NCBI RefSeq assembly: GCF_000373365.1
Contig: NZ_KB891102.1
Location: 17,632-81,631, forward strand
Direction of reading: 5' to 3'
Length of the DNA stretch: 64,000 nt
Origin: Parafrankia discariae
GTDB taxonomy: Bacteria > Actinomycetota > Actinomycetes > Frankiales > Frankiaceae
This document shows, one piece after another, positions 1 to 7,293 of the stretch (position 1 is the stretch's first letter; every line of letters starts with the position of its first letter). The notes under the pieces are model-generated. The model saw nothing but the letters and a program-made list of their open reading frames with translations, was not told the origin of the DNA and made no database searches. Made by a program: the position numbers and the translations under genes.

Positions 1-3000
1 CCCGCCACCACATCCCACAGCCCCTCCACCGACACCACCCCACCCGGCAACCGACACGCCATCCCCACAATCGCCACCGGCTCGTCCGACCCGGCGCGCC
101 GGGGCCGCGGCTGTCCGGCGGCGGGCACCTCGCCGAGCAGCCCGCGCCGCAGCTCGCGGGCCAGGTCGAGCGGAGTGGGATGGTCGAAGGCCACGGTGAC
201 GGGCAGCCGCAGTCCGGTGCTCGCCATCAGCCGGTTGCGCAGCTCGACCGTGGTCACCGAGGTCAGTCCGAGGTCACGGAACGCGGTTCCCGCCGCTACG
301 GCGTCCGCGTCGGCCCCGCCGGTGACCCGGGCGACCTCGGTGCGGACCAGGGTCGTCAGCAGCCGCAGTCCGTCGGCCTCGGGCAGGCCGGCCAGCGTCG
401 TCCGCAGTTCCACCGCGACGGCGTCGTCCGGGGGCCGGGGAGTGGCCAGGGCGTCGATCAGCCCGCGCAGCGGCGCGGGCGGGGCTGCGTCGGCGAGCGC
501 TGCGGCGTCCGGGCGCAGGACGGCCAGCACACCCTGGTCGGCACCGAGCGCCGCGTCGAGCATGGCCAGGCCCACTCGGGCACGCAGCGCCCGGGTGCCG
601 GGCAGTTCGGACAGCCCGCTGCCCTCCCACGGCCCCCAGCTGACGCTGGTCGCCGGCAGGCCGCGCGCGGCGCGGTGCTGGACCAGCGCGGCGAGGAACA
701 CGCTCACCGCGGCCTGCTCGGCCAGCCCCCTCCCGCCGAGCAGGCCCGCGGCCGAGGAACACAGGACGAACACCCGGGTCTCCGGCCCACCGATCAGGTC
801 GTGCAGGTTGAGCGCGCCGGCCAGGGTCGCGGCCAGCCGCCGCTCGTCGTGCTGGAAGCCGCTGACCGGCCCGGCGACGCTCGGGGCGTGGAAGACCGCG
901 CAGACCGAGCGGGCATGACGGCTCAGCACCGCCGCGAGCGCCGCGCGGTCGGCGAGATCGCACGACACGTGGGTGACCGTCGCCCCCGTACCCGCCAGCT
1001 CGGCCCGCAGCGCCTCGGCCGGGTGGTGCGGGCCCGCGCCGCCCGCGTCACTCACGACACCGGGATCGCTGACGAGCAGCAGCCGGCGGACCCCGTAGCC
1101 GGCCACCAGGTGGCGGGCCAGCGCGGCCCCGACCGGGCCGTCCGCGCCGGTGACGACCACCGTCCGCAGCGGGTCACCGAACAGGTTCCCGCCCGTCGGT
1201 GAGTCCTGGTCGGCCAGGACGGCGGCGACCCGGGCGAGCCGGGGCAGCAGGACGACGCCCTGCCGCACGGCGACCTGCGGCTCGCCCGATTCCACCACGG
1301 CCGGCAGGGCCGCCGCCCCCGCCGGGTCGTCCACTGTGAGGTCGAACAGGACGAAACGGTCCGGGTGTTCGGTCTGCAGGGTGCGCAGCAGTCCCCACAA
1401 CGGAGCCCGGATCAGGTCCTCGACGTCGTCATCGGGGCCGACGGCCACCGCCCCCCGGGTGGCGATGACCAGCTTCACGCCCACCAGGCGCTCCTGCTCG
1501 AGCCAGCCGGCGATCTCCCCGGACAGCCAGGTGACCGCCCGCGCCGCGTCGTCGGAGAGAACACCCGCCTTGCCCAGTACGGACCCGCACGTCAGCACGG
1601 CGAGGTCGGGAATCTCGTCGCCGGCGGCGGCGGCGCGGCGCACGGCGTCCAGGTTGGGGTACTGGGAGACCACGATCCCGGCCTCGGTGAGCACCGGCGC
1701 GAAACCGAACGCGTCCGCGCCGATGATCGCCCACCGCCGCTCGGCGCCGGCCACCGGCGCGGACGACCCGACCGGCGGGACCGGGAGGGCGGGACCGCCG
1801 GGCACACCGGCCTGGACGGCGCCCGCGGCGTGGTCCGAACGGCCGCGGACCGAGGACGACGTCACCGACGGACGCGGCACCCAGTCGACCCGGAACAGCG
1901 CGTCATGGTGACCGCTGCTGGCGGCACGCAGCCGCGCCGGACGTTCCAGCAGGACGTGACGGGTGATCTTCCCCGAGGAGGTGCGCGGGATGCTGTCGAT
2001 CTCGTAGAGCTCCTCGGGCACCTTGAAGTACGACAGCCGCTCCCGGCAGACGGCCAGCAGGCGGTCGGGGTCGAGTCCTTCCGGGCCGGGCACCAGGAAG
2101 GCCACGGGAACCTCACCGAGCAGGTCGTGCGGGCGGGCGACGACCGCCACGTCGGCCACCCCCGGGACCTCGCGCAGCACCTCCTCCACCTCACCGGGAT
2201 GGATGTTCTCGCCGCCCCGGATGATGAGCTCCTTGATCCGGCCCGTGATGGTGAAGTAGCCCGCGTCGTCCCGGCGGGCCAGGTCACCCGTCCGGTACCA
2301 GCCGTCGCGCAGCGCGGCGGCGGTGGCCTCGGGCTGGTTGTGGTAGCCGACCATCACGTTCGGCCCGCGTACCCACACCTCGCCCTCGGCTCCGGCGGGC
2401 ACGTCCTGGCCGGTCTCCGGGTCGACGAGGCGCACCCCCAGGCCGGGGACGGGCAGACCGCAGGAACCCTCCACCCGCGCGCCGGTCGGCCAGTTGATGG
2501 TGATCGATCCGCAGGTCTCGGTGCTGCCGTAGGCGTCCAGCAGCGGGGCGCCGAACGTCTCCTCGAAGTCACGGCGCAGCTGCGCAGTGGTGATCGCCCC
2601 CCCGACGAGGCACATCCGCAGGCTGGGCGCGGTGAAGCCACTCTCGCGGGCCGCCCGCACGAGGTAGTGGTACATCGTCGGGACCCCGGCCAGGAAGGTC
2701 GAGCCGTCCTCCTGGATCGCGGCGAGCACCTCCTGGGCGGCGAAGCCGTCGAGGAGCCGGGCACTGGCCCCGACCGCCGTCACGCCGAGCACGCAGGCGA
2801 TGTGCGACAGGCTGTGGAACAGCGGAAGCGGCCACAGGACACGGTCCTGCCCGGTCAGGCCGGGGATCGGGGCGTAGCAGGCCGCCACCGACCACAGGCA
2901 GCTCCGCTGGGTCGACAGCACGCCCTTCGGGCGCCCCGTCGTCCCCGACGTGTACAGCATCCAGGCGATGTCGTCGAGGCCCAGGTCGTCGCGGGCCGCC

Positions 3001-3479
3001 GAGCGGGGCTGCGCGCCCGCCAGTCCGGCGAACGACAGCGCTCCGGCCGGGGCGGTCGGCGGCGGGGTGTGCCCACCGGTCACCACCACCCACAGGTCGG
3101 GCCGATCCCGGAGGACGCGGGCGACCAGGTCGATCCGCGCCGGGTCGGTGACGACCAGCCGGGCCCCGCAGTCGTCGAGCAGGTAGGCCAGCTCCGTCTC
3201 GGTGACCCGGGGGTTGATCGGCACGCCCACCACGGACGCCCGGGCGAAGCCGAGATAGCTCTCGACGGCCTCGACACAGTTGCCGAGCACGATCGCCGCC
3301 CGGTCACCCGGCTGCAGCCGCAGGTCGGCCAGGTGGCCCGCCAGCCGGCCCGTGCGCCGTTCCAGTTCCGCCCAGCCGACGCCACGGCTGGCATCGCGAA
3401 ATGCGATCCTGTCACCGAGACGCTCGGCGTTCCCGCGCAACAGCTGGGACAGCGGTGCGATCAGTTCGGTGCGCAGCAT
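1..3479 (-). CDS. Ansamycin-type PKS, loading module and start of first KS (partial)
   Basis: This is the 5' part of a modular type I PKS that continues past the left edge; 1159 codons are visible. Domains in order: acyl-CoA-ligase/adenylation domain (about residues 1-515, with LYTSGTTGRPKG near 175 and GKITRH near 506), a ketoreductase-like domain (Rossmann motif TGADGPVG near 776), an ACP with phosphopantetheine serine in DLGLTS (about 1070), and a KS beginning EPVAIVGMACRLPGG (about 1129). The KR has lost its catalytic Tyr: where active KRs read YAAAN this one reads QAAVS, so it should be inactive. A ligase-ACP loading module directly downstream of AHBA genes fits loading of 3-amino-5-hydroxybenzoate, as in rifamycin synthase. 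Start: two in-frame ATGs lie 6 bases apart (3485 and 3479). The GGAGGA Shine-Dalgarno abuts the first and is 6 bases from the second, so I chose the second. The substrate is inferred. Confidence 0.9.
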   Translation of the reverse strand, partial: MLRTELIAPLSQLLRGNAERLGDRIAFRDASRGVGWAELERRTGRLAGHLADLRLQPGDRAAIVLGNCVEAVESYLGFARASVVGVPINPRVTETELAYLLDDCGARLVVTDPARIDLVARVLRDRPDLWVVVTGGHTPPPTAPAGALSFAGLAGAQPRSAARDDLGLDDIAWMLYTSGTTGRPKGVLSTQRSCLWSVAACYAPIPGLTGQDRVLWPLPLFHSLSHIACVLGVTAVGASARLLDGFAAQEVLAAIQEDGSTFLAGVPTMYHYLVRAARESGFTAPSLRMCLVGGAITTAQLRRDFEETFGAPLLDAYGSTETCGSITINWPTGARVEGSCGLPVPGLGVRLVDPETGQDVPAGAEGEVWVRGPNVMVGYHNQPEATAAALRDGWYRTGDLARRDDAGYFTITGRIKELIIRGGENIHPGEVEEVLREVPGVADVAVVARPHDLLGEVPVAFLVPGPEGLDPDRLLAVCRERLSYFKVPEELYEIDSIPRTSSGKITRHVLLERPARLRAASSGHHDALFRVDWVPRPSVTSSSVRGRSDHAAGAVQAGVPGGPALPVPPVGSSAPVAGAERRWAIIGADAFGFAPVLTEAGIVVSQYPNLDAVRRAAAAGDEIPDLAVLTCGSVLGKAGVLSDDAARAVTWLSGEIAGWLEQERLVGVKLVIATRGAVAVGPDDDVEDLIRAPLWGLLRTLQTEHPDRFVLFDLTVDDPAGAAALPAVVESGEPQVAVRQGVVLLPRLARVAAVLADQDSPTGGNLFGDPLRTVVVTGADGPVGAALARHLVAGYGVRRLLLVSDPGVVSDAGGAGPHHPAEALRAELAGTGATVTHVSCDLADRAALAAVLSRHARSVCAVFHAPSVAGPVSGFQHDERRLAATLAGALNLHDLIGGPETRVFVLCSSAAGLLGGRGLAEQAAVSVFLAALVQHRAARGLPATSVSWGPWEGSGLSELPGTRALRARVGLAMLDAALGADQGVLAVLRPDAAALADAAPPAPLRGLIDALATPRPPDDAVAVELRTTLAGLPEADGLRLLTTLVRTEVARVTGGADADAVAAGTAFRDLGLTSVTTVELRNRLMASTGLRLPVTVAFDHPTPLDLARELRRGLLGEVPAAGQPRPRRAGSDEPVAIVGMACRLPGGVVSVEGLWDVVA

Positions 3480-3690
3480 TCGCATTCCTCCGTCGGGTTG
3501 GTCCGTCGGGTGCGACGCCCGGCCGGCGCGTCGGCGATGTTCCAGAAACGACACCGCGGCAGCCTGGCGGCCTTTACCAGTCTGACCGAGAAATGCGGAT
3601 AAGCCTCCCCTGGAGCACCCCTGTTCCAGCCCCCGGCTTCGGCCGGCGCCCCCCTGCCGCCCGGGGCGCCGGCCGACGTCACGCCGACGC

Positions 3691-4419
3691 TCAGCCGACC
3701 CCCGCCGGCTGGACCGGCAGGACAGCCAGCAGGTCGGCCGGCCGCCGCAGCACGAGGTCCGGGCCGGCGCCGAGGAGTTCGGTCTCGTCCGGCGTGCCCC
3801 ACAGCGCGGCCGCCGAGCGGACTCCCGCGTCGCGGGCACTGCGCAGGTCGGTCACCGCGTCCCCGACCATCAGGGCCCGTTCCGGGCGGGCGCCGAGCAG
3901 ATCCAGCGCCCGCAGCACGATGTCGGGCGCCGGCTTCGGGCGGGCGACCTCGTCGGAGCCGACCACGTGGTGGAAGCGGCGCAGCAGATCGAGATGCGCC
4001 AGCAGGTCGCGCGCCCGCGAGCCGGTCTTCCCCGTCGCGACGGCGAGGCCGTACCCACGGTGGCGCAGGGTGTCGAGGAGGTCGACCACACCGTCGTAGA
4101 CGAGGACCTCGGCCCGCAGCCGATGGCTCTCCCGGACGAACGGCCCCTCCATCGCCGCCGGAAGCCCCATGATCCGCATGATGTCGAGAAAGTATCTGCC
4201 CTGGTGCCGCTGGTATTCAGTGAAAGGCGCCGGGCCGGCGCCGACGACCTCGGCGTAGGCGATCCGGAATGCCTCCCGCATCACGGCGAAACTGTCGACG
4301 ACCACGCCGTCGAGATCGAAGACGACGGTATTCATGGAATCCAGGTCGGCGGAATCCAGGAGAGGGTTTCGCCCGGGTCCGGACCGGACGGGATCGACGG
4401 CCGCGATCTCGTTCCCCAT
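3691..4419 (-). CDS. rifM: HAD-superfamily phosphatase, AHBA pathway (RifM-like)
   Basis: HAD hydrolase of 242 residues. Motif I is DLDGVVVDS (nucleophile and acid Asp), motif II the Thr of VATGKTGS, motif III the Lys of RPKPAPD, and motif IV VGDAVTDLRSARDAG, so all catalytic motifs are intact. In AHBA clusters a phosphatase of this family works with the oxidoreductase in the aminoshikimate branch supplying kanosamine-derived precursors; the exact reaction here is inferred from context. The start at 4419 follows a strong AGGAGGG site, and its ATG shares one base with the TGA of the upstream oxidoreductase (TGATG), so translation should be coupled. A later ATG at 4335, just before motif I, is possible but lacks such a site. 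A gap of 211 bases separates it from the PKS start on the same strand. Confidence 0.85.
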   Translation of the reverse strand: MGNEIAAVDPVRSGPGRNPLLDSADLDSMNTVVFDLDGVVVDSFAVMREAFRIAYAEVVGAGPAPFTEYQRHQGRYFLDIMRIMGLPAAMEGPFVRESHRLRAEVLVYDGVVDLLDTLRHRGYGLAVATGKTGSRARDLLAHLDLLRRFHHVVGSDEVARPKPAPDIVLRALDLLGARPERALMVGDAVTDLRSARDAGVRSAAALWGTPDETELLGAGPDLVLRRPADLLAVLPVQPAGVG

Positions 4420-5687
4420 CAGATCCCTCCTGACCGCGGGCCGCCGCCCACCACCGCCGGCGAGCGGGCCGAACGGTAGAACCGTTCCACGGCGTCGACG
4501 GCGCGCCGCGCCTCCGCGACGGCGCGTCCCCGCGTACCCGGGTCGGCGAGCAGACCCGGCAGCTCGTCGAGCTGGCGGGCGTACTCAGCGCCCACCGGCT
4601 CGGTCGGCACCGGCACCCGGACGGTGTCGCCGTCCCGCTTGTAGGTCAGCACCGACCCGTCCCGCCGGTTCGGGCTGAAACCGAAGGTGCAGCTCAGCGT
4701 GGCGGTTCCCGCGCTGCCCTCCACTCTGATCACCGTGCTGTCGAGCGCCTCGTGGGAGGCCCAGCTGGCACGCAACGACACCGACACCCCGGTCTCGGTG
4801 ACCAGGAACCCGCGAGCGGTGTCCTCGACGTCGCCGCGCCGTCGCCGCGCCGCCTCGTGTCGGCCGGAGTCGGGGTCACCGGCATGACGCCAGCTGGCTC
4901 CCCCCACCCCGCTGCGGACGAAATCGGCCGAGACGGTGCCCACGACCTGGGTGAAGGCCGCGGTACCGACCAGCGGCGCGACCGTGTCGAGCAGGTGCCA
5001 GCCGAGGTCGAGCAGTGCGCCGCCCCCGGCGCGCGCGGTGTCGGTGAACCAGCCACCGGCGTCGGGTACGCCTCGGGCACGCACCCAGGCCAGCTCGACG
5101 TGCCGGATCGTCCCGCAGGCCCGCGCGAGGGTGTAGAGCGCCCGGACATCGGCCCGGCAGCGCGCCGCGCTGCCGGCGAGCAGCGCCGCCCCGCCCGCCC
5201 GCTCGGCCCGGGCCAGTTCGTCCGCCTGCGCGCCGCTGAGGCACACCGGCTTCTCCAGGAAGACAGGCAGGCCCGCGGCGAGCAGTTGCCCGCCGACCGC
5301 ACTGTGCAGGTGGTTCGGGACGGCGACGACCGCCAGGTCGATCTCGTCGGGGCGGAGCAGATCCGGGCTGGCGAGCAGGGGCGCGTCGACGCCGTCCGCG
5401 GCGACCGCCGCGCGGGCGTCCACGTCGAGGTCGACCGCCGCGGCGACCGTGAACCTCGGATGATCACGCAGTCGGGGCAGCCAGATCGACCTGCCGGCCC
5501 AGCCCAGCCCGACGACGGCGACCCGGACGGCGCCGGTCCCGGCCCCGCGTGCCCCCGACCCCGACCCCGACCTCGACGGCTGCGGCTGCGGCTGCGGCTG
5601 CGGAACGGTCCCGCGCGACTGGACGGGCACCCGTCGCGCACCGACCGCCCCCGCCGAACCCACCGCGCCCGCCGGCGGGGCGCTCAC
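4419..5687 (-). CDS. rifL: Gfo/Idh/MocA oxidoreductase, AHBA pathway (RifL-like)
   Basis: NAD(P)-dependent oxidoreductase: N-terminal Rossmann motif VGLGWAG (about residue 57 on) and the family motif LEKPVCLSG. It lies between AHBA synthase and the HAD phosphatase, as the RifL protein does in rifamycin-type clusters, where it is needed to make the amino-sugar precursor of AHBA. The GTG start at 5687 overlaps the stop of the synthase gene by four bases (GTGA); another GTG lies one codon upstream. Residues 1-56 are an unusual Gly/Ala/Ser/Pro-Gln-rich extension built from hexanucleotide repeats (5553-5603), so the annotated start could be too early, but no ATG exists before the Rossmann fold. 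A basic insertion of about 25 residues (around 4830-4890) is also unusual. Length is 422 residues, longer than I would expect for the family. Confidence 0.85.
   Translation of the reverse strand: MSAPPAGAVGSAGAVGARRVPVQSRGTVPQPQPQPQPSRSGSGSGARGAGTGAVRVAVVGLGWAGRSIWLPRLRDHPRFTVAAAVDLDVDARAAVAADGVDAPLLASPDLLRPDEIDLAVVAVPNHLHSAVGGQLLAAGLPVFLEKPVCLSGAQADELARAERAGGAALLAGSAARCRADVRALYTLARACGTIRHVELAWVRARGVPDAGGWFTDTARAGGGALLDLGWHLLDTVAPLVGTAAFTQVVGTVSADFVRSGVGGASWRHAGDPDSGRHEAARRRRGDVEDTARGFLVTETGVSVSLRASWASHEALDSTVIRVEGSAGTATLSCTFGFSPNRRDGSVLTYKRDGDTVRVPVPTEPVGAEYARQLDELPGLLADPGTRGRAVAEARRAVDAVERFYRSARSPAVVGGGPRSGGI
5553..5603. repeat. Hexanucleotide microsatellites inside the rifL-like gene
   Basis: Two adjoining arrays: ccccga units (about four, 5553-5576) and ggctgc units (four, 5578-5601). 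On the coding strand they specify Gln-Pro and Ser-Gly dipeptide runs in the N-terminal extension of the oxidoreductase. Length variation here would be in-frame and should not disturb the Rossmann domain. Confidence 0.85.
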
Positions 5688-6862
5688 CACCCGCTCCGGC
5701 TCTGGTCCGCCGCCCACGCGACTATCTCGGCGACGTCGCGGATCTGCTCCTCGGTGCCGAGCAACGTGCGGTGGTGCAGCCAGATGCCGTCGGCGGCGAC
5801 CGCCTCGGCGTTCGGGCATCGCCGTGTGAGGTCGTCGACGGACGCGTCCGGTGCCCCCGTCTCCCAGAAGCCGTCGGAACGGTAGATGACCCGGAACGCG
5901 GCGAAGGCGGGCAGGCCCGCCACGACCAGCCGGTCGACGAACTCGTTGCGCTGTTGTTCCACCAGCCCGGGAACCCGGAACATCGCCATGTAGTGCGGTT
6001 TGCGGTCGCAACGCGTGTCGCGGGCCTGCGGGACGACACCGTCGATTTCCGCGAGTAGTTTCGCCAGCAGCGGCCAGCGCTTCTCGCGGGTGTCTATCTG
6101 GCTGTCGAGCCGTGCCAGCTGAACCCGCAGCACGGCCGCGGAGAACTCGTTGAGCCGGAAGTTCGAACCCGACGTCTGGTGGAAGTAGAAACGGTCGGTC
6201 CTGGGACGTCCGCAGCTGTGCCGCAGGAAAGCCTCCTCCCGCAGCCCGGCCGCGGGGAAGAGAACCGCGCCGCCCTCACCGGCCGTCATGAGTTTCCCGT
6301 TCTGGAAACTGAAGGCGGCGACCGTGTCCAGCTCCCCGACGCGCCGTCCCTGCCACCGCGCGCCGTGCGCGTGCGCGGCGTCCTGCAGGAGGGGGACACC
6401 GGTGTCGGCGGAGAGCTTACCGAGCGCGTCCATGTCCGCGACCTCGCCGGCGATGTGCACCGGCATGATCGCCCTGGTGCGCGGGCCCACGGCCGCCGCC
6501 GCGGCGGCGGGGTCGATGTTGTAGGTGAACGGATCGACGTCGACCGGTACGGCGACGGCACCGAGACGCTGTGCCGCCTGCGACGACGAGATGAAGGTGA
6601 AGGCCGGGACGATGACCTCGCTGCCCGGCCCGACCCCGAGGACCTGCAGTGCGAGCTCGAGGGCATGCGTGCCGTTCGTGACGGCGAGACCGTGCTCAGC
6701 CCCGTGGTACCGGGCGAACTCGTCCTCGAAGGCGTCGACCTCGCCGCCCCCCATCCGCCACCACTGACCCTGCTCCAGCGCACGGACCAGACCTGCGCGC
6801 TCGCCGTCGTCGTACTGCGGCCACCCCGGGAGGGGTGACCGCAGAACCGGGGCAGCACTCAT
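5684..6862 (-). CDS. rifK: 3-amino-5-hydroxybenzoate (AHBA) synthase
   Basis: PLP enzyme of the DegT/DnrJ/EryC1 fold, 392 residues (RifK is close to this length). Long blocks match what I know of RifK: WPQYDDGERAGLVRALEQG, WWRMGG, LAVTNGTHALELALQV, VIVPAFTFISSSQAAQRL, LLQDAAHAHGARWQG, and FSFQNGKLMTAGEGGA with the PLP lysine in QNGKLM. It converts aminodehydroshikimate to AHBA, the mC7N starter unit of ansamycins and mitomycins. Start: of two in-frame ATGs, the second (6862) has GGAG at good spacing and gives an N-terminus of the RifK type; 6874 is the alternative. It is the first gene of a coupled set with the oxidoreductase and phosphatase, ending in the PKS. The AHBA assignment rests on recalled sequence similarity and the neighbours. 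Confidence 0.93.
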   Translation of the reverse strand: MSAAPVLRSPLPGWPQYDDGERAGLVRALEQGQWWRMGGGEVDAFEDEFARYHGAEHGLAVTNGTHALELALQVLGVGPGSEVIVPAFTFISSSQAAQRLGAVAVPVDVDPFTYNIDPAAAAAAVGPRTRAIMPVHIAGEVADMDALGKLSADTGVPLLQDAAHAHGARWQGRRVGELDTVAAFSFQNGKLMTAGEGGAVLFPAAGLREEAFLRHSCGRPRTDRFYFHQTSGSNFRLNEFSAAVLRVQLARLDSQIDTREKRWPLLAKLLAEIDGVVPQARDTRCDRKPHYMAMFRVPGLVEQQRNEFVDRLVVAGLPAFAAFRVIYRSDGFWETGAPDASVDDLTRRCPNAEAVAADGIWLHHRTLLGTEEQIRDVAEIVAWAADQSRSGW

Positions 6863-7293
6863 CGCTCTCCTCATTTCTCACCACTGTCAGGAGACGTTTC
6901 TCCCGCACACGTCGAACGTCGGCAGATACCGCACCCGTGCTTTTCGGAATCCGCCGAGACCCGCCCCGTCCAGCAGCGAAAGCGGCCGACCAGCATGATT
7001 CGAATTTTTTACAGATTAACCGAGGAATTGTTTCTCGTCAGCCCCAGATGCAACCCCTAGAACCCCCCTCCAACCGATCCGAAGAGATCACGGCATGGCG
7101 TGAACGTGAGCGGTGAACCGACCGTTACGAGGGCCGGGAACCCGGGAATTCGATGGTCACGATCCGCTCGGGATCGGCACTTCGGCGTCGTCCCACGGGA
7201 CGGATCAGCACACGCCGAAATCAGCGTCCGACGGGAAGCGTCCGACGGGATCAGCGCGCCGGGCCGGATGCCGGTGCCAGCCAGACGCCGGTA
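6863..7293. promoter_or_regulatory. Intergenic region upstream of the AHBA operon
   Basis: No gene seen. It separates the SARP regulator stop from the AHBA synthase start; both are on the minus strand. The stretch 6995-7035 is markedly AT-rich for this genome (it holds a T6 run and TTAAC), so it is the likeliest site for the AHBA-operon promoter. I could not define -10/-35 boxes or the spaced heptamer repeats that SARPs bind with any confidence. Confidence 0.4.

Noticed and set aside
1365-3602. Plus-strand frame opposite the PKS
   Set aside because: Antisense to clear AMP-ligase and KR domains; no homology that I can see.
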